Source: Agroathelia rolfsii
Lineage: Eukaryota > Basidiomycota > Agaricomycetes > Amylocorticiales > Amylocorticiaceae
DNA: 64,000 nucleotides
Direction: 5' to 3'
NCBI GenBank assembly: GCA_018343915.1
Contig: JABRWF010000001.1
Span: 5,208,001-5,272,000 of the forward strand
Shown here: positions 47,527 through 58,016 of the stretch, in pieces
How the letters are laid out: each line of letters starts with the position of its first letter
Numbering within the stretch: the stretch's first letter is position 1
The notes under the pieces: generated by a model
What the model was told of the DNA's origin: nothing
Database searches by the model: none
Seen by the model: only the letters and a program-made list of their open reading frames with translations
Program-made: the position numbers and the translations under genes

Positions 47527-48258
47527 TGTATTGTTACGAGTCGCTCATTGTATTATAAATTTCTTTCAAATTTTCTACTATTTTTCTGAATTTTTCCTGA
47601 TTTTTCTCTATTTTTTGGTGTATATATTGTACATTACGTAAGCACATACTCTGATAACTAAGCAAGTCATGTGACCAGTCGACCATGTGACTGGCCATCA
47701 TGTGACCACTAGTCATATGACATATTATGTAAGCAGAGCCAGAACATGGGTCCAGATCATAATGCCACTTTCAACTCATAATAACAATAATGGTGTAATA
47801 TCATGCTATACTTAGCATTACTGTGCACAGACCATGTAAGGTACACAGACCAGGTAGAATTAGTATATAACCCTATAGTGCCTCTACCTGAAGACCCCAG
47901 ATTCATTCTCTTTGTCTTCAGGTAAGCACACTAGTGCTTTGTATTAGATAAACACTTACACAATAAAACCTTTGTCTTCAGAGCCCCTATCTCTCAAGGT
48001 GTGACTGCCTGTCTCCCCCTTCCTCTCTTCCCATCCAAAAATCCCTTAGGCTGTGTACCAGAGGGTTACTGTGTGCTCTATGCTACAGTAGTTAAAGAGG
48101 TTGCTTCGTGCCCCTCTTTTATTAGCGTACATAAGACAGGTCCAGGCTATTGGCTAACCATTTGTACTGCTGTATATGAAAACATCGTGCTCAGTGCACT
48201 CAAGCAAGCAAAGGCATTGCCCTATGCTTATCGTGGTTAAGATACATCGCATGCCTAG

Positions 48259-49263
48259 TGTCAAGGCTTGCGCTCTTGATGTAACCAACTAACGTAAACC
48301 CTCTCGAAGGTATGAGGGATGGGTTGTAAGACCCCCTTTTACTACGTGTTTCTAGGTTGGTTTATTAGGCAGACGCGCACGTGCTCCCGTTGCTATCCTT
48401 TGTAATAGTATTAGTCAGACCCCTACTTTGTTAGGGTTGCGTTCGGTACTCTAGTGCTAGGCTTCCCGGGTGCTTCCTTCATGTCAAATAGGTGCCAAAC
48501 TAATTTCTTACTCAGAGTAGGCGGCTTAGCCCTCCGTGCTCTACGTACGTCTGAGAGGACTTGTTACTGCCTCTACCTGAGTGAACAGGATTTGTGATCA
48601 CGCACAATGCCTCCTTGTATTGAGGGCTTATGACTTCTTACTGCCCTCTGGTACTAGGGCTTACGTGTACTACTTAGCTGCCGTTGAGGCCTTACACTAA
48701 ATAGGTAGGGAGAGGAAATGTGTATGGGCTAGGATCACAAGCCTGAAGGTGAGAGATATATTAGTTATTTATGTAAGGAATACAAATGGAAGTGCCCTTA
48801 CCTGAAGGCAAGAAGGTCGAAGCTAAGGTTCAGGTAAGGGCTACATGCTTGTATTTATACATAAATGAAAGGGCCCATGCGCAGCCTTGATGGTCTGTGC
48901 GCAGCCGGGGTTCGTAAGTGGAAATGACAGTAATTCAGGGGCAGTGCTTTATGACTAAGTCCGATGAGCATCCGATTGGAATGATGAGTCTAGTACTCCT
49001 TAGTAATCGCACAGTGATCGGAACGACCCTAGTTCCTGAGTCTAGACCTTTTGATGAAAAGGAATGATCTAGACTCCGCCTTCCTAATATACTCTTGTCA
49101 CGAGCACTCCTGTCATGTGGGGCTAACACAGCCAGTCACACACGTGTCAAGATGTCGCCTGCAAGGTATTTCGTCCATAACTCCATGAATAAAAATCGTA
49201 AAAATATAATAAAAATATGTACAGGTACGTAAAGAAAATGCGAAAAATGTCCCACTCATAACA
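48259..49263 (-). repeat. Element 1 3' LTR
   Basis: 1,005 bp, TGTTATGAG to CCTTGACA on the minus strand. It contains TATAAATA and, about 35 bases further on, AGCTTCGACCT (plus-strand complement at 48814-48824), the predicted RNA start motif. It differs from the other LTR only by transitions as far as I could see (more than 20). Confidence 0.93.
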
Positions 49264-52200
49264 TTACCCCCTTCTCAAGGGAGTTACTCCGGAACTTCCC
49301 TAGTTCCCATCCTGCAGTTTCCTTTGTCGTTGCTTCTGTATAGTTTTCGATTGGTCTGAAAGGTAATTCCCCAAAGACTGCAGCATTTAAGCGTTTAGGT
49401 GCATTAGGGTGCCTCTTATGAAAGTCTCGGATTCTAGCCTTGGCATGTGTCAGGTTATCAGCTGGTTCCCAATTGTCTTCTCCTGGTGCATCCTTCCAGC
49501 TCACGAGGTATTCTAATCGTTTGGGTCTACCAGAAATCCTAGAGTCCTTAATCTTGGCAACTTCCCACTCTTCTTCTCCCTCGACCTCCACTGGTTCAGG
49601 TGGAGGTTGATCTCGGTCTGATGGTTTATGTCCTGATAGAAGAGAGACATGAAAAACGTCATGGATAGACCAGGTACAAGGGATCTTAAGACGATAGGCG
49701 AGGGGACCGATTCTTTCTAGGATTTCGTAGGGTCCCGCAAATTTGGCAGCAAGCTTTCGGGTAGGCTGTGAGGTTTTGAGGTTTTCCGTGGACAGCCAAA
49801 CCTTGTCTCCCTTCTGCCATTGAGGGGTCTCTCGGACGTGTTTGTCAAATGATTCCTTCATTTTTTCAGCGGCAAGGTTCAGTGCTACTTGAGCATCAGA
49901 TTGAGCATCGGAAATCATATGTAACCAGTCTTCAACGGCAGGTGCTTCAAAGAGTCCTTCAAGAGAAAAGTCCATTTGGGGGTCAAATCCATAATTCATC
50001 CGGAAGGGAGAGATCTTGGTAGCTGAGTGTTGGCGATTGTTCAAGGCAAACTCAGCAGAAGGAAGTAACCGAGCCCAGTTGTCCTGACGGTGTGACACAA
50101 AGAACCTCAGATATGCTTCAAGCTCCTGGTTAACACGTTCGGATTGGCCATCAGTTTGAGGGTGATATGCTGTAGACATAGCCGTGGTAATCCCGAGTCG
50201 CTTGTGAACTTCCCTCATAACCTTGCTTGCAAACTGAGGTCCCCTATCGAAAGTTATCCTGGAAGGTAGTCCATGAAGCTTAAATACGTGTGACCATAGA
50301 AGTTCCGCCGTCCCAATAGCATTGATTTTCTCCGTGGTAGGGATGATGTGAGTCATCTTGGAAAACCTATCTACTACGACCAGGATACTGTCATAGCCCT
50401 GAGAGCTGGGTAATTTGACAATCATGTCCATAGTGATGTAGTCCCACGGGCGTGTCGGGGTTGGGAGCGGTTCGAGAGGACCAAAGGCGGGGAGGCGTGA
50501 AGACTTATTCTGGATGCAAGTTTGATAAGTTTCCATGTATTCATTCACTGCTTTAGTCATTCCGGGCCACCAGTAGTTACGCGAAATTAATTCAAGAGTC
50601 TTGTGTTGACCAGGATAACCACTGAGCAGACTATTGTGGTACATAGAAATAATCTTGGTTTGGATTTCCTTGTCTGCTGGTACATAAACCCTCCCTTGCC
50701 GTAGGATTACGCCGTTCTCTTGATTCCATTCCTCCAAACCTTTCTGGAGTTTAACGGGGCCTAAGTCCTTGACCAGACGAAGTGCTTCTGCGACCTCTGC
50801 CTCGGGAGAGGCATTTCGGATCTTTTTGAGCAGTTCGGATTCCCCTTCCATCAGAACATGACCCCTTCGAGCAGCGTTTATACGGAATAACTTAGGATCA
50901 AGTAGAACCACATCTTGATTGTCATCAGCATCGGAGACCTGAAGATCTGGGCGTTGAGAGAGTGCGTTAGCCTTGCCATTCTCAGCACCCTTCTGGTAAT
51001 GGATTCGGAAGTTATAGTCTGCTAAGAAAAGAGACCAGCGAGCTTGTCGTCGGGTTAAATTACGAGCTGTTGTCCAATATTCCAGGTTTTTATGGTCTGT
51101 CCAGATTTCGAAGGGTTCAGGTAAGCCTTGAAGCAGATGGCGCCAGTGATCTAAAGCACGAATAACCCCTAACATTTCCTTATCCCAAATATCATAGTTT
51201 CTTTTGGCATCGTTCATGGACTGGGAAAGGAAAGCTACTGGGTGCCAAGCACCAGATTCGTCCTTCTGGCTAAGGACGGCTCTGGTGGCATAGGAAGAGG
51301 CATCGGTTTCGACTCGTGTCGGTGCCTTTTGATCATAAGAGCGTAGGACAGGTGCAGTACTGAAGGCTTGCTTGAGTGTCTCAAAGCTTTCCTGTTCTTT
51401 TGTTCCCCAGGTCCAGTCAACCTTTCCTGTGAGACGGTCCAAGGGCTTGCAGATTTTCCCAAAATCTCGGATAAATCGTCGGTAATAGTTGGCTAGACCT
51501 CGAAACTTCCGAACTTCCTTGACGTTCTTTGGGGTTGGCCATTCGAGGATAGGTTTGACCTTTTCCGGGTCCATACGGACTTGACGATAAGAGACAATAA
51601 AACCTAGGATGTTGACTTCTGGTTTTTCTACTTCGAACTTATCCAGGTTCCCATAGAGATTATGTTCCCTTAGGATGGATAGGACCTCCCTAGTCACTTC
51701 TCGTAGCTTTTCCTTGGTCTCCGCTCCAATAATGACATCATCAATATAAACCCGTACGAATCCTAACTGAACTAAACAAAGGAGGATGTTGTCCATGAGC
51801 GCCTGCATTGAAGAGGGGGCGTTGCATAGTCCAAAAGGCATAACCAGTGGTTCAAATAAGCCATGCGAGGTGATGAAGGCAGCCTTTCGTTCATCTCCTT
51901 CTCTGATCCGAATGTTGTTGAACCCAGCGCAAAGGTCAATCTTGGTGAACCAATGAAATTGGGTCATATGTTCCACAATTTCAGAGATCAGGGGAAGAGG
52001 ATACGCATTTTTGATGGTCTGCTCATTGAGGGCTCGGTAATCTTGAACAGGGCGAAGCTTCCCATTTTTCTTGGGTACGAAGAACATAGAGGCAGCGAAT
52101 TCACTTTCGGATTTACGAATATATCCCTTTGCCAGGTTATCATCAATCCATTCATTGAGTGCATCAGTCTCGTTGCTACTGAGGGGGTATACACGCCCTC

Positions 52201-52840
52201 GTCTGAGCTTGGTTTCATCAAGCAACTCAATTTTGTGGTCAGATGACTTGTGGCTAGGTAGTCTACTCGCTTCTTCTTCAGAGAATACATCGGCGAAGTC
52301 CTCATAGCCCGGAGGCATAGTTACAGCGGCTTGTATGGTTTCTTTTTCAGGTAGGAAGGTGATCTCTGCAGATTTCCAGTCTATTACCGGATTTTCGAGG
52401 CGTAGCCAATCGATGCCAAGAATAACGTCTTCCTGGCCTATATCGACAACGCAGAGCGGCAGGTACTTTCTTTCGGATCCAATCGTCGTATCAAGGATTG
52501 CAACAGATTCAATCTTTCCTATCTGATTTGCGGAGTTATCAATGTTATATAGGGGAATAGGATGAGGTAATTTTTTTGTAGGTATTTTATGTTTTTCTAC
52601 ATATCTATAATTTACAAAAGAAGACGAGGCACCGGAATCAATCATAGCGGAAGTAGAAAAGTCTCTAAAAGGTCCATGGAACATAATGGGAACCTTGAGG
52701 TGCTGTCCATTCGCACCAGCAAGGGAGAAATATGAAGAGGAAGAAATAGAAATATTTTTACAAGAGGAAAAGGAAGAGAAACGATTCTGGATATACGGGT
52801 CAGACTGAATAGCCCTTTCAGCTGACCTTAAGAAAAACCC
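49256..52840 (-). CDS. Element 1 Pol (protease-RT-RNase H-integrase-chromodomain)
   Basis: An open frame of about 1,190 codons from the slippery site; the frame stays open upstream to 53101 over gag. Order: protease (AMIDSGASSSF), RT (LRPVQDYRALN, KIDLCAGFNN, MPFGLCNAPSSMQ, VYIDDVI), RNase H (VETDASSYATRAVL, WTDHKNLEYW), integrase (HKTLELISRNYWWPG; core DMIVKLPSSQG, TFDRGPQFAS, QSERVNQELE), and a chromodomain (LEYLVSWKDAPGEDNWEPADN). The order RT-RH-IN plus chromodomain defines a Ty3 chromovirus. The frame has no stop, but the first Cys of the integrase zinc finger reads Tyr (ETYQTC) and the RT residue that is Arg in Element 2 is Cys, so activity is doubtful. The stop lies inside the 3' LTR. 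Confidence 0.93.
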   Translation of the reverse strand, partial: GFFLRSAERAIQSDPYIQNRFSSFSSCKNISISSSSYFSLAGANGQHLKVPIMFHGPFRDFSTSAMIDSGASSSFVNYRYVEKHKIPTKKLPHPIPLYNIDNSANQIGKIESVAILDTTIGSERKYLPLCVVDIGQEDVILGIDWLRLENPVIDWKSAEITFLPEKETIQAAVTMPPGYEDFADVFSEEEASRLPSHKSSDHKIELLDETKLRRGRVYPLSSNETDALNEWIDDNLAKGYIRKSESEFAASMFFVPKKNGKLRPVQDYRALNEQTIKNAYPLPLISEIVEHMTQFHWFTKIDLCAGFNNIRIREGDERKAAFITSHGLFEPLVMPFGLCNAPSSMQALMDNILLCLVQLGFVRVYIDDVIIGAETKEKLREVTREVLSILREHNLYGNLDKFEVEKPEVNILGFIVSYRQVRMDPEKVKPILEWPTPKNVKEVRKFRGLANYYRRFIRDFGKICKPLDRLTGKVDWTWGTKEQESFETLKQAFSTAPVLRSYDQKAPTRVETDASSYATRAVLSQKDESGAWHPVAFLSQSMNDAKRNYDIWDKEMLGVIRALDHWRHLLQGLPEPFEIWTDHKNLEYWTTARNLTRRQARWSLFLADYNFRIHYQKGAENGKANALSQRPDLQVSDADDNQDVVLLDPKLFRINAARRGHVLMEGESELLKKIRNASPEAEVAEALRLVKDLGPVKLQKGLEEWNQENGVILRQGRVYVPADKEIQTKIISMYHNSLLSGYPGQHKTLELISRNYWWPGMTKAVNEYMETYQTCIQNKSSRLPAFGPLEPLPTPTRPWDYITMDMIVKLPSSQGYDSILVVVDRFSKMTHIIPTTEKINAIGTAELLWSHVFKLHGLPSRITFDRGPQFASKVMREVHKRLGITTAMSTAYHPQTDGQSERVNQELEAYLRFFVSHRQDNWARLLPSAEFALNNRQHSATKISPFRMNYGFDPQMDFSLEGLFEAPAVEDWLHMISDAQSDAQVALNLAAEKMKESFDKHVRETPQWQKGDKVWLSTENLKTSQPTRKLAAKFAGPYEILERIGPLAYRLKIPCTWSIHDVFHVSLLSGHKPSDRDQPPPEPVEVEGEEEWEVAKIKDSRISGRPKRLEYLVSWKDAPGEDNWEPADNLTHAKARIRDFHKRHPNAPKRLNAAVFGELPFRPIENYTEATTKETAGWELGKFRSNSLEKGVML

Positions 52841-54333
52841 ATCTGATCCTTGAGGGCGGCGATGGCGGCTGCTTGTTCTTCCATGATCTGCATTACGTGA
52901 TCTGGAACCGTATATGCTGGCGGGCTTGTCGGTGGTGGCGGGGGAGCGGATGAAGCAGCTGATAATACAGCCGGTTGGACTGAGGCGGAAATTGAGGCTT
53001 GGGTGGAGGGGCCAAACGGTCTCGGCTTGTATCCCAGGAGAGGGCAGCAACGTTTCGGGTGACCTAGCTGGCCACAATGAAAGCATTGTGCTTTCGACCA
53101 ATCCCTAGGCGGGAACAATGGTCTTCCCTGAAAGGAGGGTTGACTGGTCGAGGGCATGGCGACTTGGGCCGCATTGATCGTAATGGGGTTTGTTGAAGAA
53201 CCGGCAACAGGGACCCGAGGACGCCATGTATCCTGCCATAAACCTGCAGAACGCAGCCCTTGTTCAGCACGGAGTGCTGCATCCATTGCCTTTTGTACCG
53301 TCTCCAGATTCGTCTGATCCCAACCGCCAAGGACATTCCGAATCTTGGGGTTAAGTCTATCCAGGAAATGTACGCGCCAGTCCTCCTTAGATAGGTCTGT
53401 CTGCTGAGCCGTGGACCAGAAGTCCGTGATATATTCCTGCGTGCTCCGCGAACCCTGCTTCATGCCCTTAAGTTTGTCGAGGGTGGACTGCTTATAGTCC
53501 CATGACCCATAGAGACCTCGGAAGGCCTTGTAGAAGTCGTTGAAGACAAAAGGTACCTCTATTTTGACCTCTCCTTCTTCTTCAGCCTTGATCATGTCGG
53601 ACCACTTTTCCGACCACCTCCTCGGACCTCCTTCCAGCAAGGAAATTAATAGTCTGCCTTTATCACGATCCGTGCTGTACAAGGTGGGGTTCAATCCCAG
53701 GTAATTTTCAAAACCCAGGATGAAATCCTTGTATTTCTCACGGTCACCCGTGAATTTTGAAGGCTCTTTGCCTCTTTCCTTTGTTGAGGCCACTGTGACG
53801 ACCTGAGGGGCTGGAGTAGGAGGGGGAGTAGGAGCGGGTACAGGACGGTCGGCAATCTTGACCAGTTTTCGTTGCGTCTCAGTCATGTGATGCATCATCT
53901 CAGTGGTCTGACACTGCATTTCCAGCATCTGGCCCATGAACTGCTCGAATCCTGATATTGCGGGTGACGGAGGACGAGTGACAGCGGGGGTACGAGTGCG
54001 AGGGGTGGGAATAGGGGTGCGGATTTTGGGCATAGTGGCAGGGGTTGGTACTCGAGAACGGGTTCGAGAGGCGATTGGCTCAGGGGCTGGTTCTGGTTTT
54101 TTATATTCGGAAGGAGACGGATATAGCTCTTCTTCAACCTCTTCTTCGTCTTCTTCCTCCTCCTCTGATTCTTCTGGGGATGCGGATTTAGGAGGGGAAG
54201 GGACCTTCGGTGGAGTCGGAACCTTTGGAGGTTGTGAAAAGGTGGGCTGAGGGGCGGGGGCGGATACAGATGGGCGGGCGGAGGTTTTAGCGGCGGGTTG
54301 TGCGGGTGCCTTTCCTTTTCTGGATTGGCTCAT
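52828..54333 (-). CDS. Element 1 Gag polyprotein
   Basis: 501 residues, intact. A Pro/Ser-rich basic N-terminus (SQSRKGKAPAQPAAK), an acidic Glu/Asp stretch and Arg/Thr/Pro repeats precede the retrotransposon gag core (KYKDFILGFENYLGLNP ... WRVHFLDRLNPKIR). A CCHC zinc knuckle CFHCGQLGHPKRCC follows near residue 415. The C-terminus is a short coiled-coil-like helix (IMEEQAAAIAALKDQMG). Gag forms the virus-like particle. It ends at TAA 52828-52830, immediately after the GGGTTTT slippery heptamer that leads into pol. Confidence 0.93.
   Translation of the reverse strand: MSQSRKGKAPAQPAAKTSARPSVSAPAPQPTFSQPPKVPTPPKVPSPPKSASPEESEEEEEDEEEVEEELYPSPSEYKKPEPAPEPIASRTRSRVPTPATMPKIRTPIPTPRTRTPAVTRPPSPAISGFEQFMGQMLEMQCQTTEMMHHMTETQRKLVKIADRPVPAPTPPPTPAPQVVTVASTKERGKEPSKFTGDREKYKDFILGFENYLGLNPTLYSTDRDKGRLLISLLEGGPRRWSEKWSDMIKAEEEGEVKIEVPFVFNDFYKAFRGLYGSWDYKQSTLDKLKGMKQGSRSTQEYITDFWSTAQQTDLSKEDWRVHFLDRLNPKIRNVLGGWDQTNLETVQKAMDAALRAEQGLRSAGLWQDTWRPRVPVAGSSTNPITINAAQVAMPSTSQPSFQGRPLFPPRDWSKAQCFHCGQLGHPKRCCPLLGYKPRPFGPSTQASISASVQPAVLSAASSAPPPPPTSPPAYTVPDHVMQIMEEQAAAIAALKDQMGFS
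52834..52840 (-). promoter_or_regulatory. Element 1 -1 frameshift slippery heptamer
   Basis: GGGTTTT read on the minus strand in gag phase as G GGT TTT (X XXY YYZ), one codon before the gag stop. A shift of -1 here enters the pol frame (GFFLRSAERA). The same heptamer occupies the same place in Element 2. Confidence 0.65.
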
Positions 54334-54738
54334 AAACAGTGGAGCGAAGGCTCAACACACAGATTTGTCTTCTTCAAACAAGGCGGTAAGCCGACCACCT
54401 TCTGGTAACGTAATGAAGTGTAAAGTAAGAAAATTACTTAAGCAACCGAGCAGTTTTACTCCTAAAGAGGAGTCCCTAGAAGCAGCAGACTAACTCTGCA
54501 CTAGCGCCTTTGGGTAACAACACAAGCTTTCCCTGGAAGTGCAGGTACTAACAAGTAAAAATCTTAATGGGTTGAAATTGAGGTTTTTAAGCCCAATCAA
54601 TTGCTTCCGCAAACAGTTCGGGGTTGCTTAATATAAGGACAATCGTAGAAAGAAAGATTCGGTTCTTGGCTTATGCTACTTTTGCAGGTTTCTGGAACTG
54701 CACACCTGGAGCGAGGCTCGACGGGTGGGTTTAGGTGT

Positions 54739-54749
54739 AGCTTCGACCT
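54739..54749 (-). promoter_or_regulatory. Element 1 self-priming PBS
   Basis: AGGTCGAAGCT on the minus strand, two bases inside the 5' LTR. It is the exact reverse complement of AGCTTCGACCT at the predicted transcript start within the LTR. Confidence 0.7.
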
Positions 54750-55228
54750 AATGTCAAGGCTTGCGCTCTTGACGTAACCAACTAACGTAAACCCTCTCGA
54801 AGGTACGAGGGATGGGTTGTAAGACCCCCTTTTACTACGTGTTTCTAGGTTGGTTTATTAGGCAGACGCGCACGTGCTCCCATTGCTATCCTTTGTAATA
54901 GTATTAGTCAGACCCCTACTTTGTTAGGGTTGCGTTCGGTACTCTAGCGCTAGGCTTCCCGGGTGCTTCCTTCACGTCAAATAGGTGCCAAACTAATTTC
55001 TTACTCGGAGTAGGCGGCTTAGCCCTCCGTGCTCTACGTACGTCTGAGAGGACTTGTTACTGCCTCTACCTGAGTGAACAGGATTTGTGATCACGCGCAA
55101 TGCCTCCTTGTATTGAGGGCTTATGACTTCTTACTGCCCTCTGGTACTAGGGCTTACGTGTACTACTTAGCTGCCGTTGAGGCCTTACACTAAATAGGTA
55201 GGGAGAGGAAATGTGTATGGGCTAGGAT

Positions 55229-56066
55229 TGTCATGAGATGGAATTTTTGCGGATTTTTCGGTCTATTTCTTGTATTATTTGGACTATTATTTAATTAGTT
55301 GTTGCATTTTCTTTCCTTTTTCTTATTTCTCTTATAAAAATTACCCTTTAGGGCGTGGACTGTGGGCAGTGCAGTGGTCATGTGATTGGCCCTCACGTGT
55401 TCCAAGCCGCACGTCACAGGAGTAATCGCGGAGCTGTGCGAACTTTATTTTCACCATTGCGCACAGCTTAGGAACACAGCCTTCCTTCCCTGAACGATTC
55501 CTAACAGTTACCGGTACTGGTCCGGAAACGGATCTCCACACGGATGCCCGGTGGAGTTAGGTTAAAAGTTCTTCCCCTGCATTGCCACCTTTACACTTCT
55601 ATTTCCCTCTGCGCACAGACCATCCAGGCTGCGCACGGACCCTTCAATAGTAGTATAAATAGAGCATGTAACTTGTCCTGAAGAGCTCAGCTTCGACCTC
55701 TTCGCCTTCAGGCAAGTGAAAGGATTTGTATTCCATAGTTTGATTACTAATAACACTTTGCCTTCAGGGTAAAACTCTTAGGCCTAGACCCTGTATCCTA
55801 GCCCCTCCTTTCTCTCCCTCTTTCTCATCCTTAACTTGGAGATGGTGCAAATCCCCTCGTGCGTGCACGTGAATTAAGAGCTTACGATTACAAGTGAGAT
55901 AATAAAGTACCCGGTCACCCTCTCAATAGAATCAGAGTGGTGATATCTGTGGGAACACTCATTTGTAGGTACTTCGGTATTTAGTGTTGAGAAGTATATT
56001 GTTTGATTAGTGCACAAGTAGGCTCTCTACGCCCAACGTCACAAGTCAAGGAGTCTACCCTTGACA
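55229..56066 (+). repeat. Element 2 5' LTR
   Basis: 838 bp, TGTCATGAGATGG to CCCTTGACA. TATAAAT at 55654-55660; predicted RNA start motif AGCTTCGACCT at 55689-55699, 35 bases downstream. A CTTCAGGCAAGTGAAAGG run follows, resembling a similar stretch (TTCAGGTAAG) in the TGTTACGAG LTR family. Confidence 0.95.
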
Positions 56067-56068
56067 TT

Positions 56069-56079
56069 AGGTCGAAGCT
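56069..56079 (+). promoter_or_regulatory. Element 2 self-priming PBS
   Basis: AGGTCGAAGCT, two bases after the 5' LTR and the exact reverse complement of AGCTTCGACCT at 55689-55699. No TGG-type tRNA complement is present at this position. Confidence 0.72.
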
Positions 56080-56540
56080 ACCAGGCATCCCTCGGACTTC
56101 CACGGTCTGAGAAGAAGCGAGTGACGATCGCTTACGAAGAGCCCCCTTCTTCATTTCTCTCTACGTACAATTTCTGAACTTGTAAGCGATAAACTACTTC
56201 GGGAAGCCATTGTGTGTGACCCTCCATAGTCCACTAACAACCCCGTTAAGACAGAGATAGTGTGTACATTCCACGTGACTCTTTGGCTGTATCCGAAGCA
56301 CATCAACAGATCTAAAACATCTGGTGTTCTAGGAGCCCTCACAAGGGGTTAAAGTTTATTATCGCTAAGCAAGAGTGGCACTTTTTCCACCCCCCCCTGC
56401 CATTATAACTTTTGTGTGATTTTTGTGTGACTACGATACGGGCAAGCTCTAGCCCCGGAAGAAGAAGACAATTCCGTCATCCGTATTTGGAAACCGGTAC
56501 GACCACTGGTGACGAAGAAGATCGTTTTATTGCTCTGTGA
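56080..56540. other. Element 2 leader between PBS and gag
   Basis: About 460 bases of untranslated leader, presumably with packaging signals. No open frame of note. Confidence 0.5.
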
Positions 56541-58016
56541 ATGAGCACGCGCAAAGGCACGTCTTACAAGCCAAAAGAAGTCCCAGTCCCGTGGGCAACA
56601 AAATCTACCGCATCCCTACCCGAAGTCACCAGAGAAGTCGCGTCGAGCTCGGCTCCACATTTATCCGAAGAAGAAGAAGAAAAGTCTAGTGAAGAAGCTA
56701 TCTCAATGCAAGCATCACCGCCGAAAACACCAGAAGGGCAAGAAGAAGCCCCATCAGAATATCCCTCCCCCTCTGAATTCCGTCGGCGTTACACTACTGA
56801 AGCCTCATATCCAGAATCCCCCGTTGTCCCATACCCCTCCCCCTCTAAAAGCCGTCGAGATCACCGCCGAGAAAAACGCAAAGAAACTCCAGAGGAAAAA
56901 GAACCTGCAGCAATGTCACTACCGCAGGAATTAGGCCAGATCTTGGCACTTCTTCAGGCCAATCAAGCCCGCATCCAAGTCTCCATGGAGCACATGCAAG
57001 AAACTCAGGCGCGCTTTGCCGACCTTCTCGAATGAGAACAACCTGCCCCTGTCACCGTTGCATCTTCATCTACCCCTAAGGAAATAGGACAAGCCCCTGA
57101 AAAATGGTCGGGAGATTGGTCAAAATACCAGTCATTTATCTTTGGATTCGAAAACCACATTAAGCTCAATCCAAAGATTTATGCTACCGACTTCATGAAG
57201 GCTAGATTTTTTGTAGGGCTATTGGAAGGCGCTCCAAAAGCCTGGAGTCAGAAATTCGACGACGTTATTGACACCAAGGGTTTTGACTTTGAAAAGGACC
57301 TCTACGCGAAGTTCAAGGCGTTGTACGGAGCAAGAGATTTTGGGAGGATCGCTCTCCAAAAGCTCCAGGACCTGAAACAGGGTACATCGTCAGTCGCAGA
57401 CTTCACGGCAACGTTCTCTACCCTCGCCAATCAAACCAAGCTGTCGGGCGAAGATCTTCGAGTCCGCTATTGGCAAGCTCTCTCCCCGAAGATCAAAGGT
57501 GTCATCGGAGGTTACCCGAAGGAGCGCCGTAACTCGTTAGAAAATCTGATGGAAGCAGCCGTAGATGCCGAAGAAGGCTTACGAGATGCAGGAATCTGGA
57601 CGGATGGTTGGAAACCATGACCGCGCTTCCAGAACGTGCAAGGGAGTGCTGCAAACCCGATTACAATCAATGCGGCACAAGCCACACCTGCTACATCGAC
57701 GTCAACAACAACAGCCCAAAGCAGCCGCCGCCCACCACGAGACTTAAGCACGGTGCAGTGCTACAACTGCCAACAATGGGGGCACTTCGCCTCTAACTGC
57801 ACAAACCCCCGAGTCTCTAGGTATCAGGGTTCTAGGCAAAGGGTCCAGGCAACAACAGCAACCGCGGCACCCCCTTCAACGGACCAACTAGGAGCTTCTG
57901 CTGCCTCCGACGATATTAACGAAGGCTCTTCTACGATGACGATGGCCGACTTACAGGCACTAGTCGAGCAACAGGCTATGGCATTAGCCGCCTTTAAGGA
58001 TAAGGCGGGTTTTTAG
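56541..58016 (+). pseudogene. Element 2 Gag, two premature stops
   Basis: One frame from ATG 56541 to TAG 58014-58016, interrupted by TGA at 57033-57035 and 57618-57620. Both are explicable as CGA to TGA. Parts: a Glu/Pro/Ser-rich N-terminus with two copies of a YPSPS motif followed by Arg-rich sequence; the gag core (WSKYQSFIFGFENHIKLNP ... LRVRYWQALSPKIKG); a CCHC knuckle CYNCQQWGHFASNC (near 57,763); and a C-terminal helix LVEQQAMALAAFKDKAGF, corresponding to that of Element 1. Confidence 0.92.
58007..58013 (+). promoter_or_regulatory. Element 2 -1 frameshift slippery heptamer
   Basis: G GGT TTT in gag phase directly before the gag stop TAG. The -1 frame continues FLEGSTERAISANPYL, aligning with the start of Element 1 pol. 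Confidence 0.67.

Noticed and set aside
51863..52307. Plus-strand frames opposite Element 1 pol
   Set aside because: Antisense shadows of the RT-coding strand.
55229..56066. LTR frames (64-66 codons) repeated at 55,341, 55,562, 61,673 and 61,894 as small conserved genes
   Set aside because: They recur only because the two LTRs of Element 2 are near-identical. No evidence of protein constraint.
56067..56085. tRNA-primed PBS for Element 2
   Set aside because: The sequence after the LTR does not begin with a TGG-type complement of a tRNA CCA end, whereas it matches the element's own RNA start over 11 nt.
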